Part shown: piece after piece, positions 36,521-48,546 of the stretch
Layout of the letters: each line of letters opens with the position of its first letter
Position numbering within the stretch: the stretch's first letter is position 1
Source: Xanthostigma xanthostigma
Taxonomy: Eukaryota > Arthropoda > Insecta > Raphidioptera > Raphidiidae
Reading direction: 5' to 3'
Length of the DNA stretch: 64,000 nucleotides
Assembly (NCBI GenBank): GCA_963575645.1
Contig: OY754475.1
Coordinates: 3,472,001-3,536,000, forward strand
Position numbers and translations under genes: made by a program
Notes under the pieces: generated by a model
Database searches by the model: none
Seen by the model: only the letters and a program-made list of their open reading frames with translations
What the model was told of the DNA's origin: nothing

Positions 36521-37993
36521 TTATACAAAGATTATGTTTAGTACTCCACATATTAATATTATGCTATTGGTACTAAGAACGGTTCTGTATTATGCTGGTT
36601 CAGTAATTATATGCACGCATAGGTTTAATAAGACGCTGATTGATTACCTGTAAATTAAATACTCTTAGTACAGGTCAGGAATTAATAATTACCTATGTAC
36701 TGCTTATAATGCCTTTAAATGCTATGTAGATATATTCATATATGTATTCACATATATATACATTTCACTGTTTTGATTAATGTTAAAAGCCGTCTGCTCA
36801 ATCTTAAATCGACGAAACAAACAAATATCTTCAGGTCAAACACACAACTGCCTGTTTTTTATTTATGTCTCATTAATTAATTGTTCGCAAGATCAATTCT
36901 ATTGAGAGGCAGTAGATTTGATGCATTGAAAGTCAAGACAAGTCTAGGAGCCCTTGTAGACTTTCAGTCGTGTGAAATCAGAAGTCGAATGACACTTGGA
37001 ACTGACTGTTTCACGGCGATATATATATTACAGGCGCGGGAGAAGAAGGAATATCGGTCGAACAATACGTTACGATTTTATATGGATACCTATATGCCAA
37101 AGAAATGAATTACCATTGCGATAAAGTAGTGAAATAAAACATTGCCTATCACTTTCCTGGTATCTCACACAGAAAAAAAGGACTATACAACTCCCGCTTC
37201 TTTGGAACGTTGGGTCACGCCCAATCTACCAAAAAAATTGAAGCTGATGATCGTTCTACAGTGCTACTATGGAAAAAGGAGGTGCAACTAGATGTCCATT
37301 TCTATTAAATAGTCAAAGACGTATGAGATGGAAAAGATAGTCAATAGTTATTGTAACGAACAAAAAAACTATAAACTTTTTAAATATTCTTTTAACAACT
37401 TATCAACAGAATATATTAAATAAAAAATTTTGAAACATGAACCGGATGTTGGGACACTCGTAATTTAAAAAATAAAACGATATACGGAAGTGATGTTTAC
37501 ATCAAGTCTTCTGATTTTATAACCATTATTAAAAATCAACTGTTACACTCCGCGATGTCTTATCTACACTGTATCTGTTCTTTTGATGGTTTGCTAGTTT
37601 TTAGTGAAATAATTTGTTTCGCTCCACATATTAATTAAAGTTTATTTGTTAAACTAAAGATAATTACCAGTTTTTATATTAAATGTACTAGAACATAAAA
37701 TATAACTGTACCTACATTACGCGTCGCATGCAACAAAATTTATTTTTGTTGCGATTTGAAAACAATGAAGTCAAAAGTGCAAACAGCACGAACCGGAGCG
37801 TTACATAAAATTTCTGAATTAATTTGAAAACAAAAAACTGTTTTTTCGCAATTAAAGAAAAGTTTTCCAAAACACCATTGCAATATAGTATATCAAATTG
37901 ACGGCCAAATAATAAGGAATAACTGCCATTTTCAGGAAGTGACTGCAACAGATGGAATTAGGAATCAAGTTGATACTCAGAATCTATCAGACT
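36521..37993. other. Spacer, no recognised gene
   Basis: A short (TA)-rich patch is at 36725-36770. Small frames at 36881-37108 (+) and 37712-37948 (-) match nothing known to me. Confidence 0.5.
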
Positions 37994-38415
37994 GATTAGC
38001 AGTTTTTTTAAATTATTTCCTATTTTTTAAAATCTTTTAATTAGATATCAAATGAAACAAACAAAGTAGACCCGTAATACTTTGATTGTTCCTATTTGTT
38101 TTTTGATTGTTAATCATTTTGTATTTGTTGTCACATTGTTACTGATTAACATACAGTCAGAATGCCCTAAGATTTGGTTTTGTGTTTAGATTTGATCCGA
38201 TTCGATTTTTACATATCAGCTGATCTCTTATTAGCAGTTTTTTTATAATTATTTCCTATTTTCAAGATCTCTTTTAATTAGATATCAAATGAATCTAACA
38301 AAGTAGACCCGTAATACTTTGATTGTTGAACATGTTTTATTTGTTGCCACATTGTTACTACCCGATTTTTTCATTTTTAACATAATCAGAATTCCCTAAC
38401 TAAGATTTGGTTCTG
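37994..38415. repeat. Direct duplication, period about 235 bp
   Basis: Both copies read ttagcagtttttttawaatt, atttcctatttt, tttaattagatatcaaatga, acaaagtagacccgtaatac, tttgattgtt, atttgttg-cacattgtta and cag-at-ccctaa…agatttggtt. The second copy begins at about 38229. Non-coding. Confidence 0.85.
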
Positions 38416-39020
38416 GCCAGGACTCCGAATTACTTTGGCATCAAATTAAAAATAAAAAAAAGTACCTATTACATGACAAAATTCAAGTCTATATTGAATT
38501 TTAATCGAAATTCACTGTAGGTATATTGCGTCTTAAATGAATTCCACTGTATATAAAATAATTTAATCAGCATACTAAAAAAAGAAGCAATAATAATTCT
38601 TTATAAAAAAAAATATGCTATTTCTCATTTTAAATTTCTTCAATACGAAACACGCAATGAAAGCGTAATAAACGATTCTTGAAAGACGTAAGATTTGATA
38701 AAATAAAGTAAGCGACAATGAAGTCGAAGAATGAGAAGGACTGGGATGAGTTTATTAACCAGTCTTTACTGTAATATTCTTGTATATAGCGTTGCGAAGA
38801 TATGTACAATATTTCTTAATTTCTTAATTAGAAATCTAGACGGTTGTAATTAGAGAACTGCTGTGTTTACGAAAGGCGACAAAAAAAAAACAAAGAAAAA
38901 TACTTCAATAATATAGGTACCTTATTTTTGAATTGAACTAATTTTCTCACAAATTTTAATACTTCGTAGTTTTTGGAACAGATGTTTATATTTTTACCCG
39001 TGACTTCATCCGCGTGGAAC
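38416..39020. other. Spacer, no recognised gene
   Basis: AT-rich, nothing recognised. Confidence 0.5.
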
Positions 39021-39289
39021 TATCATCATAAAGATGAAGTAAGGTTTTGGTTGAGGATCATAAATAAGCTTTATCAATGTTGTGCTAGTGGCCAACGTTT
39101 CGAAAAATATATTTTCATCTTCAGGGTCTTTTGACCAGCTTGAGGCCCTGAAGATGAATATAAATTTTTCGAAACGTTGGCCACTAGCGTAACATTGGTA
39201 AAGCTTATTTATGTTCCTCAACCAAAACCTTTCTTCATCGTAACATTCTATTGGATCAACACTACTTTATACTGAAGATATCATCATAA
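39021..39289. mobile_element. Hairpin element with hammerhead-like core (copy 2)
   Basis: Inverted arms span 39033-39239 (gatgaagtaaggttttggtt… against its complement), followed by a 39-nt single-stranded tail (taacattctattggatcaac…actactttatactga). It is flanked by the 11-bp duplication tatcatcataa (39021-39031 and 39279-39289). On the plus strand 39148-39182 reads CTGAAGA, t, a GAA…TTC stem region, GAAAC, GTTG, GCC. The minus strand of the left arm carries the same core with an AAAA/TTTT stem. The usual U before the cleavage position is C here, so self-cleavage is doubtful. It shares arms and tail with the 48.6-kb copy. Confidence 0.88.
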
Positions 39290-40850
39290 CATCCCAATCG
39301 GTTTAGCAATTTAGCAGTTAGCTCCCTTGGGAGTTAACTTTTGAAAAAAAATTAATTTATGTCCTTCCCTAGAGCTTAAACTATCTCCATATTAAATTTC
39401 TTTCGAATATTTCCATCCGAAAGAACAGAAGTCACGCTTAAAGAAGCTTTATTTAAAAAAATTGATTGACTCTAGTAGAAACGAAAGCTGGCAAAATGAG
39501 TAATACGAAAAGCTGTATTCTGTTCAAGGCTGAAGAGTTTCCTGCAGTACAAAAAGAATTCATAGGGAAGTTGTAGCCGCCAGAATATAACTCTGAGGTA
39601 GCGCCTCATTGATTTCAGACGTGACGCTTAAAACAAGCCGCTCTTTAAATGTGCTTTTTATTTGACGTAATTCGTTGATAGTACTCGAACTTAACCGACG
39701 GTAATTCTTAATTGAGATAATTTAAAAGAAACGTGGCTCACGAAATTTATTTATTGAATGAACGATTAGAAAATCTTTTTTGAAAATCAACCATTTGAAA
39801 AGTTATAACAGTCAAGCTTTTCTTAAAAGTGTTTTTACGGTCGATGTGATTGGTTGGTAACTATTAATAATTACTGGTTATTATGAATCATCCGGCTCAA
39901 GTGATTAATTTTGGTAGAGTCATCAAACTAACTCGTTGGCCACTTTGAAACAACGCATTTTGATTAAAAAAACAGGGAGTTTAAATACTACATTAGACTG
40001 TGCTCCTGTTGTATGAAAACTGTAAATATATAATCACATCTACGGTCATAGTCAAATCAAATTTTTTGGCAATTCTTTCTGCAAATGAGCATGTTTTTCA
40101 TTTAATGTAGGATGAGACAAAGATTTTGTTTTCATGTGATGGCCCGATGGAAGACAAAAGCCCATTTGAAAACTAAATTCCAGCATTACCCGTTTTCTTA
40201 AAACGTAAATTAAACATTTTCTGGCAGTAATTTAAAGTGCAGAACATTTAGTAAATGTGTTTAAGCTGATAAATATTTTGTTGAAAGATCCTTAAAGACA
40301 ACTTCATTAGTCGTAAATAACTAGCGCGTTTCCCCAACACGAGCGTTAAATGGTCTTCGTATATAAAGGGTTAAAACATTTGCGAGCGAACGAATTAAAG
40401 GGTTAGAGTTTATTGCATTGAAGAAATGTTTTAAGTATTTCGCGTTTTATATATAAAGCAATTCTACTCGGACTATTGTCACGTTCAAATAGATGGTTTA
40501 CTTGAACGATTTTTTTTTATTTGATAAAAAATAGAATTAGAGATCTTTCGACATGGTAAATCCTGTGGCCAAACGGCAAAAGCGTTCAAGTAGAATTTTT
40601 TAAGATTCCGTCTGTTACAAGTCTCTAACTTCTAAGGAGTTGAACTAAGAAACTTAAAATAAAAAAAGAATATTAATAAATTGCCTCATCTATAGTCGAT
40701 CAACGAAAATTAAAAAATATGGTTATTATTGAAGACATTAAAAACATCTCGTATTAAAAATTTTATAGGTTACCTATTTAAATAACAATGTAAAAAAAAA
40801 AATGCTTAAGTTTTGAAATAATAAAGTGGCTGGTAAAGATAGCCAAAACT
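39290..40850. other. Spacer, no recognised gene
   Basis: AT-rich. Two TATA-like words (gtatataaaggg near 40360, tatatataaagc near 40450) lack an initiator at the right distance. Confidence 0.45.
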
Positions 40851-40985
40851 GTATAATAAAGGTGAAGCTATACCAAGTTCTTGTCAGTTCAATATTCGAG
40901 TAGATATATTTTTGTGAACACGGCATTAGTAAAAGCAAGTGAACAATTTATTTTAAATAGAGATGTAAGTATAATTATATCTGTT
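40851..40985 (+). promoter_or_regulatory. Candidate TATA/initiator promoter with first splice donor
   Basis: tgTATAATAAAGG at about 40851 is followed 30-35 bp later by TCAGTT (about 40886), the arthropod initiator form. This spacing is typical of insect TATA promoters. A leader of about 80 bp then reaches aaatagagat-GTAAGT, a consensus splice donor at about 40966-40972. A plausible acceptor (tattattatcctgcag) lies at about 42084, at the edge of a C-rich open segment. All of these are short motifs that also arise by chance in AT-rich DNA, and no coding exon is confirmed. Confidence 0.25.
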
Positions 40986-42050
40986 GCTTCGTACAACAGA
41001 CTGGGTGTAGAGGGTCAAGTCAAGTAAGTAAGAAGCAGTAACATGCCATCGGTGTAGTATTTACATTACTCTATATATAAGTGTGTAAGTCTAGTAGCTT
41101 ACAAACTTGTATCTAAAGTACTCCACTCACTTGTAATGGAACATCTTGCTAATTGTGATTAACTAATACACTCTACTTAATTAAAATATTGTTAGTTTGT
41201 CTATATTTTGTTAATTATTCGTTACAACTTACAAAGAAAATAATTATTATTCTTGCAAGTGTTTAAATACTGAAAGTGACTTCATTAGAGAGAAGCTTTA
41301 ACAAGCAGTTTTCCAATTTTTAAGTCATACTTGAAAAAAGCAATTACACCTTATCAGTAGATGTCAATAACTTTGAATTAAAAACGAAGATGCTAAGCTT
41401 TTATCAAAATGAGGTTTGAAAATTTTTAGAATAGCTTTGGACATTTCAGAGATAGACGTTCGACAACTGAGATCATTAGGATAAATGTACACATTTGAAA
41501 TCACCAGCAGTAATTCTAAAAACGAAAACACACTTTTTTCAATTATTCATACAGTTTTTTTCTTAAAGTGGAACGTCCTAAAGGATGTAAAAAAATATGG
41601 TCTATACCAAAAATTAGCAAATAACCTCTTTTTAATCTAATTATTAATAGAACTCAATAAATGCGATCAAAAGGTTGATTTTGTACACAAATCATGCCTT
41701 TCAGATATTTCAGTTTTGAGAAAAACTATCAAATAACTTTTCCTGGCATTTTCCCTTCAAAATATAGACGTTAATATTGGTTTGGCAGTGAGGCATCCTA
41801 CAGCAAACAGAAATCCAATTCATCAAATACATTTTGATAAAAGCACGCTAAACCATTCATTGACTACAACTTCGCTTTAATGAAATTCCCTATTCTCAAG
41901 CTGACAAATAAAGTGCAGAAATATAAATGAAGCTTAACTCGAAATTAAAAATGTTTTAAATTTTCAAAGTCAATTAGTCATATTAGAGTCATCACTTGTA
42001 TTAATATAGCGGCACATATACTAGTAGGGAATATATGGGATAGGGACGCG
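40986..42050. other. Spacer, no recognised gene
   Basis: AT-rich; would be the first intron if the 40.85-kb promoter is real. Confidence 0.4.
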
Positions 42051-42084
42051 TTACCTATATATATATATATTATTATCCTGCAGG

Positions 42085-42316
42085 AGGACGACGTATATGA
42101 GTTAAGTCCTGTTACATCACCGCTATTTCACGGTTTAGACGTACTATAATACTTCCACCGCCACCCTACATAACAGTTCCAACTAAAACTGTACCCCTAT
42201 CGTTCGCGTACCGAGCGACCGACCTGTCCCGACTATACCATCCCCCAACTGCCGACTATAACACCCTTAGCTGTTCTATAAACCACGTACTGAGGCTTTG
42301 TCTTTAAATGACACCC
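42085..42316 (+). other. C-rich open segment without a start codon
   Basis: After a (TA)n tract (42053-42070) and a ctgcag acceptor-like site, base composition changes abruptly to C-rich. One frame is open for about 70 codons (about 42100-42316), with proline-rich wording (LPPPPYITVPTKTVPL, then YHPPTADYNTL), and has no ATG. It could be an exon, decayed element sequence or chance in C-rich DNA. It lies directly before the 91-bp array. Confidence 0.3.
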
Positions 42317-42390
42317 CTGGCTTTAATATTGCACTGCAGGCACTGGATCAGTGCCGTGCGAAATAACCACCAGTAAAGGGTCCCCGAAAC

Positions 42391-42820
42391 GATCATTTGC
42401 GATTTTCAATGTTAACGCGATTGGAGGCTTCAAATGATGGGCAGTTGACGCTCCAATCGAATGTTGAAGAGTTCCTGAAACGATCATTTGCGATTGTCAA
42501 TGTTAACGCTTCAAATTATGGGCAGTTGACGCTCCAATTGAAGGTTAAAGATTTCCTGAAACAATCATTTGTGATTGTCAATGTTAACGCGATTGAAGGC
42601 TTCAAATGATGGGCAGTTGACGTTCCAATTGAAGGTTAAAGGGTTCCTGAAACGATCATTTGCGATTTTTAATGTTAACGCGATTGGAAGCTTCAAATGA
42701 TGGGTAGTTGATGTTCCAATTGAAGGTTAAAGGGTTCCTGAAACGATCATTTGCGATTGTCAATGTTAAGGCGATTGGAGGCTTCAAATGATGGGCAGTT
42801 GACGCTCCAATTGAAGGTGT
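42391..42820. repeat. Minisatellite, five copies of about 91 bp
   Basis: The gatcatttgcgattktcaat landmark is at 42391, 42482, 42563, 42654 and 42745. Copy 2 lacks about 10 bp (gcgattggag), making its period 81. Each unit holds cttcaaatgatgggcagttg acg-tccaattgaagg. A forward 70-codon frame across three units (42397-42609) exists because of the repetition and is not convincing as a gene. Confidence 0.93.
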
Positions 42821-42840
42821 ATCATATTATTACTGAACTG

Positions 42841-43005
42841 TGTTGACAAATTTCCATTAATCAAAATTTTTATCATTTGCTGTCAATCCCTTCAATTGCC
42901 TTAAGTAAACTATACTTTAGGCAATTGTAGCGATTGTTAATATTACTACGGATTGACAGCAAATGGAAAAAAATGGGTTGATTGAAATTTCTCAACATAC
43001 ACAAA
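42841..43005. repeat. Imperfect long inverted repeat
   Basis: tgttgacaaatttcc-att…aatcaa, tttgctgtcaatcc and aattgcctt on the left face aaggcaatt/aggcaattg, ggattgacagcaaa and ttgattgaaatttctcaaca on the right. The loop lies around 42905-42925. Probably an old foldback MITE. Confidence 0.65.
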
Positions 43006-43317
43006 AATCAATTGCCAATTGATGAAAAATCTAACGGAAAATTACAAAAACATAAAACAGTGTCATTTAATTTCGTGTTGATTTTTAAGTTACGAACAGC
43101 AATGTGTAGGCCACCACTGTACTACCAGAACTGTATATCCAGGGTATAGTCTCAACCCCTTAGAATATACCTAAAGTGTAGCAGAGTATCAAAGCGTCGA
43201 CATAGTACGGAGCTTAAACCACCCCTGCGTCTCTGGGAGGCTGTATTCATAATAAAGTGAGATGAACACATTTATAAATAGAGACGATATGTTTACAGTA
43301 CAGGTCAGTTTGATATT

Positions 43318-43680
43318 AAATAAATATAGTTTAAAAAAAACTAAAAAACACGCTTTATATCAAACTAAAAAGTGAAAAATAAATATAGTTTAAAAAAACT
43401 AAAAAACACGCTTTATATCGAACTAAAAAGTAAAAAATATTTTTTTTAAATAAGCTTAAAAAGCGTGGGGCGCTTTGTTCCACGTATTCGTACATCGAGC
43501 GCCCCACGCTTTTTAAGCTTATATTAAAAAAAATATTATTACTTTTTAGTTCGATATAAAGCGTGTTTTTTAGTTTTTTTTAAACTATATTTATTTTTCA
43601 CTTTTTAGTTTGATATAAAGCGTGTTTTTAGTTTTTTTTAAACTCTATGTATTTTCCACTTTTTAGTTCGATTTATTGTC
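43318..43680. repeat. Large palindrome with internally duplicated arms
   Basis: The left arm has two tandem ~65-bp copies of taaatatagtttaaaaaaa… ctaaaaaacacgctttatat c-aactaaaaagt, then aataagcttaaaaagcgtgg ggcgc. The centre (43478-43490) is short. The right arm is the complement, again with two copies, and ends about 43680. Arm identity is very high, so the palindrome is young. The right arm runs straight into a tRNA-like sequence on the minus strand. I recognise no TSD. Confidence 0.9.
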
Positions 43681-43713
43681 AAAAACTTGCCGAAAAAAAA
43701 ACATTTTTTTTTT

Positions 43714-43798
43714 GGCGTGGACGGGATTAGAACCCACGTCCCGTGATGCCGAGAGTTGACGTCAGCGAAGACCCGTGCCTTAGACCGCACGGCTGCCA
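43714..43798 (-). tRNA. tRNA-Leu-like pseudogene or SINE head
   Basis: On the minus strand the sequence reads a D-arm-like cgtgcggtctaaggcacggg, a variable region, and the T-arm acgtgggttctaatcccgtc ending ccacgcc, close to class II (Leu-type) tRNAs. The acceptor strand does not pair with the 3' ccacgcc and the anticodon arm is not convincing, so it is not a functional tRNA. An A-rich run follows on the minus strand. A tRNA-derived SINE head or a decayed tRNA gene are the likely readings. Confidence 0.45.
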
Positions 43799-44662
43799 GT
43801 GTACTTACTGTGCTGGCATATTATACCGCTATATAAACCACGCGCTGTAGTCCAAATGAAAGTTATAAACATACTTACTTATATACATACATACAAACTT
43901 ACAAGTGAAGTTAATATAAAGTGTGTAAAAAATATGAGTCTCCGTGGGGCGACAGACAGACGTGAAATATAAATTTAAGCGAAATTCTACTGACCCCCCT
44001 GACACCTAACGAAATTTTAGTAACTAAATTCCCCCCTTTCCCTCACGATTTTATTTTACTTTAATCAAAGCCCCCGTGGTGACTCACATATATGTCCTAG
44101 TTTTTAGTACATTATCGATTTTACAATAAAAGCGTTTTTTTACCTACTTTTATTATTTTTTATTCCTGTGATGCCAAGCACGATTATTCGCGAAAAAACT
44201 ATTGCACATACCGCTAAACTAGCGGTATGTGCTTTATTATCGCTTTGTGCGTCAGAGCTGACTTTCGTTCATACACGAAATCCATTCAAATTGAAGCTTT
44301 TTGAAAAGAGGAGATTCTAATCTATAAAACAGAACCATTTTTAAATCAATTCGAGCTGTTCATAAATACTATTAAAATTGTAATTGAAAATCACAAACAG
44401 CAGTTGTCGGTTGGTCTGTACGTATGTACGTACGTCACGACTCTACAGATCGCAATTTTGGTCGGATTGCCTTGGGTTATATTTTATTCACTTTGTTTAC
44501 TATCAGACCAGAACCCTATTCAAATTCACTAAAATGTGTTCAGTAGTTTAATTTTTATAAACAGTTTTATTTTATTATTTTTGACAGCTAATAGTTTAAA
44601 AAAAACAATATAATAATTGCTGTGTAAATATATATACCATGATAACACCACTACACGTATTA
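43799..44662. other. Spacer with one perfect hairpin
   Basis: A 13-bp perfect stem with a 3-nt loop (gcacataccgcta-aac-tagcggtatgtgc) lies at 44204-44232. A run of acgtatgtacgtacgt is at 44420-44435. Wording such as catacttacttatatacata and cgacagacagacgtg is typical of lepidopteran repeats. No gene was found. Confidence 0.5.
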
Positions 44663-44735
44663 GGCCGCCGTGGCGTAATGGTTATGCCGTTGGATCCCCA
44701 AGGGCAAGGTCCTGGGTTCGATTCCTTACGAAATC
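44663..44735 (+). tRNA. tRNA-like sequence (pseudogene or SINE head)
   Basis: tggcgtaatgg (44671-44681) matches the pol III A box and ggttcgattcc (44715-44725) the B box, correctly spaced. The D-arm can form. The anticodon arm is irregular, and the 3' end (ttacgaaatca) does not pair with the gccgccg start, so a working tRNA is unlikely. A long T-rich tract follows at once, which would stop pol III. Best read as a tRNA-derived SINE head or tRNA pseudogene. Confidence 0.5.
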
Positions 44736-46611
44736 ATTGATTTTTTCTTTTTTTTTTCTTTTTATTTTGTTTTATTTTATTCCACTTGCTATTAATTATA
44801 TATTATATTATGTATAGTTCTTAATTTTTTTTATTTTTGCAAACTTAAAAAAAATATTTTTTCAATTTTTAATTATTTATTTCTTTAAATTTTTAAATCT
44901 TTTTAAATTTATTAAAAATATTTTTTAATTGTTATTTTTTTATCATACAGTGGAAAACTTGCGGGATGTGCACTTTTGGTTTTGCCAACTATTACTGATT
45001 TGATGTCGGTGATTATTTTTTAAAATTCAAGAGTTATAAAGAGTTTGGCCGGTAGTGTACAGCGCGATCTGTCGCCCAACAGTGAAACTGTCGCGGTTTA
45101 AACTGCATTAAATTGTTGAGCGTATTGTTGTTAGGTCTGTCCGTCTATCCATCGACATCGTCGCCTCGACGGCGGCGTAACCAGGGACGCCGCTTTAGAC
45201 TGCTGTGGTTCACATTATGCCAACATAATAATCTAGTATGAAAGAATGACGCGTGCTACTCAACGACTTATGTATTAATAAATGAGATAGATATCTGCCG
45301 TCTCTTTCCTGCGTCATTGCCGAAACACTGTTTTAATTTTTATTGGTCGATCGTTTAATTTAATTATTACGAAATAAGAGTCGGGTAACGTTTTGTGTTC
45401 GTTTATATTTACTTCAATTATTTTGTCGTTTATTTTAGTTGAACTTGTTTTAACATTATGTAGCTTTCATTTTTAAAATTAGACTAGTATAGAGCTTTTG
45501 AGTTTCGCACGCTGGAAATTTGAAAAACCTTTTTCATCATACCTCGATCGAAAGTGCATACTTTCGGCATCAATCGTAACATTTACGCATTGGTGGGATT
45601 ACAACAGACGCGCAGTGCAAGAATGTCAAACTTGCGGCCAGTGTACTCAAGACTTGTAAGCGAATGCTAGAGATCAGGATCTGTAGCGATTGATATCGCA
45701 AGCAAGTTCACGATAGAAAAAGAAACTACTCAGGATAAAATGGCTGCCTACACGGAGAGAAATGCCAACTTCATTCTTTTGTTCTCCTTTTTAGATTGTA
45801 TCGAAGTGTAGTCAGTTTCGAAAAGATTAAAAAATGTAGATATTTAAAAAAAATACTTTGCTATCAAACAAATATTTTTAAAAATGACTGTATTTTAATA
45901 CTACACACTACAGAAGTGCTACTTGCGTCGACTGTAAATACACACATAATATCATTGTAAGTATATTTAATCGATTACCTGAATTTTTATAAATGTTTAA
46001 TCAAAAACATAATTGCCGATGTATTTTAACGTGGGTATTTTATGTTATTATCAAGAACAAAATACCCCCGTTATTTCTTTCTACATAGTTATATTTTTTA
46101 TTATCATCATTTCAATATAAAATGTAGAACTTGGAAGCGTTTAAACTAATTCGTGCTATTTTCTGCCCCAACCACTATTATATCTCCAGCCCCCCTGTTG
46201 TTTTACAGAAGGCAATGCGTATATCGGTAAGAAAAACTTATATATAGACGCTGAAATTGCCAGCACTTATTATTTAGACGGCGACCCATTTAAAACATGC
46301 ATTGTAGAAAATTAAATATATCTACCTTACAAACAAAAGAATTTAAATATTTCTAGCTCCTAAATTTAAACCAAAGGAGTTTGCTTATCGAAGTTGGCGT
46401 GTTTTTTTCTACCATCACGATTTTAAAAAGGATCTAAAAAATAACTTGATTTTTAGACAAAATTTAAATTAATCTAGCTTTTAGAAACAAACATCCCGAT
46501 TATAATAGACAGGTTAACACTTCGAAAATATGTTTAGATGTTATGAGTGTTTAAAGTTTCTCAAACTAGTTAATCGCCCGTTTTTAACAAAGTCATATCT
46601 CGTATACATAA
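44736..46611. other. Spacer; GC-richer island and a MITE-end relic
   Basis: 44740-44950 is very T/A-rich. 45045-45230 is noticeably GC-richer (cgtcgcctcgacggcggcgt), with no open frame of note. 45528-45575 reads catacctcgatcgaaagtgc atactttcgg, matching one terminal repeat of the 63.6-kb MITE. No gene was recognised. Confidence 0.45.
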
Positions 46612-47073
46612 AACTAGTGTGACTTGTGCGAATAATTCGCACTAAATAAGTATAATAATTATCACTTTACAAAATTATTTTTTAAATATGATTGCAGGTA
46701 TTCAATTCGTTTCTAATTTTGCACACTGCTTATAACGTTCTTCTTTTTGTTGTATTACAATATGAAGCTCAGATGACAGATCGAAGAAATATTTTACTAA
46801 AATTGTCATATAGAGGCGCAAGTAGCAAAAGCGTTGAGCTAAGCCGTCAGATGGCATAATGCAGCATTGCTGTGACGTTGTTCTGCGTTGCTGTATTTTA
46901 ATTAATTTACAAAAACAAAAGCAATAATAAATTTTTTAGTTGTCGATGTCAGTAGAGCAAGCAATTATCTATAAAATGATATATAATTTAGCAGTGGAGA
47001 AATTGTGAGGTTTTTTCTAAAAAGGGAGGCAAACATCTTTTACCTTAGCGTATTAATATATATATGATAGTTT
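46612..47073 (+). repeat. Dispersed repeat C, copy 2
   Basis: It begins ctagtgtgacttgtgcgaat aattcgcac with a built-in tgcgaataattcgca palindrome and ends cgtattaatatatatatgat. It is collinear with the 49.6-kb copy but has the shorter centre (one block of ccgtcagatggca instead of several). About 90% or more identical by eye outside the centre. Confidence 0.88.
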
Positions 47074-47669
47074 TGATTCATAAACTACGATTTTAATTTA
47101 TCAAAATAGGTGCTGATCCCAAAAAAACTCTACATAGGAAAATTAATTAAGATCAGCCAAGACGTAGTAGAACTGTCAAATATAATTGCAGGCCGACGCA
47201 GCCAAGAGAGATATTTTCTTTTTCAAACACGTCCCTGCAATAAAAGTAGTAAAATCGCTTGTCTTAAATTGTGTATGCAAAGGCAGAAAATTACTACAAT
47301 TCAACCGATCATTGAGTTCACTCAAAAACTACCCTTATCGCGTTTTACTAAGTCACACACACACAGGCAAGCAGAGAGACTGTACGAGGGGGTGGCTTTT
47401 GTAGCGCCGGTTTCAGTGTAAGGCGACGTCGGCTTTTAAACCCCATGTGCAATATATTTTTATTTCCCTGTAGCGCACTTAAAGAACTGATTAAAAAGGG
47501 GATCACTACTAACATTACTATTTCGTGCATACGTTTTGGGATGCCTTATTGCTTGCCTCCAAGCACTAACTTGTATTTCTTCTTCAGTTATAGTTCAGTT
47601 GAGAAAACAACAATAGGAAACTACGTAACAACACCAACTTCGATCGTAATAGTTTCAACCGGAATAAAG
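47074..47669. other. Spacer, possibly decayed retrotransposon
   Basis: Less AT-rich than average, with several overlapping open frames but no recognisable domain. It lies just upstream of the RNase H fragment and may be more of the same dead element. Confidence 0.4.
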
Positions 47670-47986
47670 TTAAATCTGCCCTGGGATTGTCCAAAAGCAC
47701 AGTACGGGGTCAAATAAGGGCAAGGATCAAAAATCAGCACAAGACATACTGGAATCAAATTTCCAAGACTTTTATTAAAGGGCCATCCCGAAAGAAGAAT
47801 GAAGAACTATTACAACTCAGTAGGAACAGTTTTCGTCCCGTGGTAGGCCTCCTGACAGGACATTGTGCCCTGAAAGGACACCTCCAAAGAATCAGACTGT
47901 TTAACGGGGACTTAAAGTGCAGACAGTACAATAAGGAGATGGTGTGGATCGTAGAAGACAGATATAATCTATGGACAATGTACTAG
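47670..47986 (+). pseudogene. Non-LTR retrotransposon RNase H-domain C-terminal fragment
   Basis: The forward frame reads ALGLSKSTVRGQIR, YWNQI, KGPSRKKNEELLQLSR, then VVGLLTGHCALKGHL and LFNGDLKCRQ. This is the layout at the end of the RNase H region in insect LINEs (…LSR…LRxVVGLLTGHCxLxxHLxxIGLxxxxxCRxC…EE…H.LC.C). After CRQ the expected zinc-knuckle-like C/H residues are lost, and the frame meets a stop at 47986. There is no upstream reverse transcriptase or in-frame start, so this is a 5'-truncated relic of an I/R1/Jockey-type element. It is unrelated to the 59-kb LINE fragment, which has a different C-terminus. Confidence 0.75.
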
Positions 47987-48054
47987 GACAATTGGCTAGG
48001 ACGTTGATTCGGGTGTCATTTTGAAGAACACGCGGAACACTACTAGGAGCTAAA

Positions 48055-48252
48055 GTGAGACATATTGCTCATAAGATTCGCGAATATCCTCGGAATTATA
48101 AAAAAACGACGCAGCCAGCGGAAAGTTCGCATCGAGAGAAATGCACTAAGCGTAAAAAGTCGAGTGCCGAGCGAATGCGAGAGCTACGGCAGCGTCGAAA
48201 AGGGAACGAAAAGACCCAAACGTGCATAGATCATTTAATAAGACACTTATGA
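48055..48252 (+). CDS. Basic 65-codon frame, unrecognised
   Basis: The frame is rich in K/R/E and contains KKSSAERMRELRQRRK. That wording resembles the basic AERQREYRxR motif in assorted insect and transposon-encoded proteins. It follows the retrotransposon fragment closely and precedes a hairpin element by 300 bp. I do not know the function; it may be the N-terminus of another decayed element protein. The frame stops at 48252 and nothing similar continues in other frames. Confidence 0.2.
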   Translation: MRHIAHKIREYPRNYKKTTQPAESSHREKCTKRKKSSAERMRELRQRRKGNEKTQTCIDHLIRHL

Positions 48253-48546
48253 CCTCTGTCTATAATTTACAACAAGATGTAACTCAATGTAATCAAAGAA
48301 TTACGTTCCTATTCGAAAACGAAGGTGTCATAAAAATTAATAAAAAAAAAATGCCCAATATAAACGGGAGTCGGAACCATAGAGATATTAGACTAGAGTA
48401 CGCGAGTCTCTGCAATTCAGAGAGAGAACAGTTTCTTATCTTTATGGTAACTATTGATAGAAAACAATGCTGATTTGAGTAAACAAATATCGGGTTTTCT
48501 GCAGCGTTCTCAATCTCAACTGAGGATACTTTCACTTATGGCAAAC
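48253..48546. other. Short spacer with unremarkable frames
   Basis: Overlapping small frames on both strands; nothing recognised. Confidence 0.4.

Noticed and set aside
42391..42820. CRISPR-like array
   Set aside because: The five 91-bp units are contiguous, without unique spacers, and the genome is eukaryotic.
43714..44735. Functional tRNA genes
   Set aside because: Both tRNA-like sequences lack a pairing acceptor stem and a regular anticodon arm; treated as pseudogenes or SINE heads.
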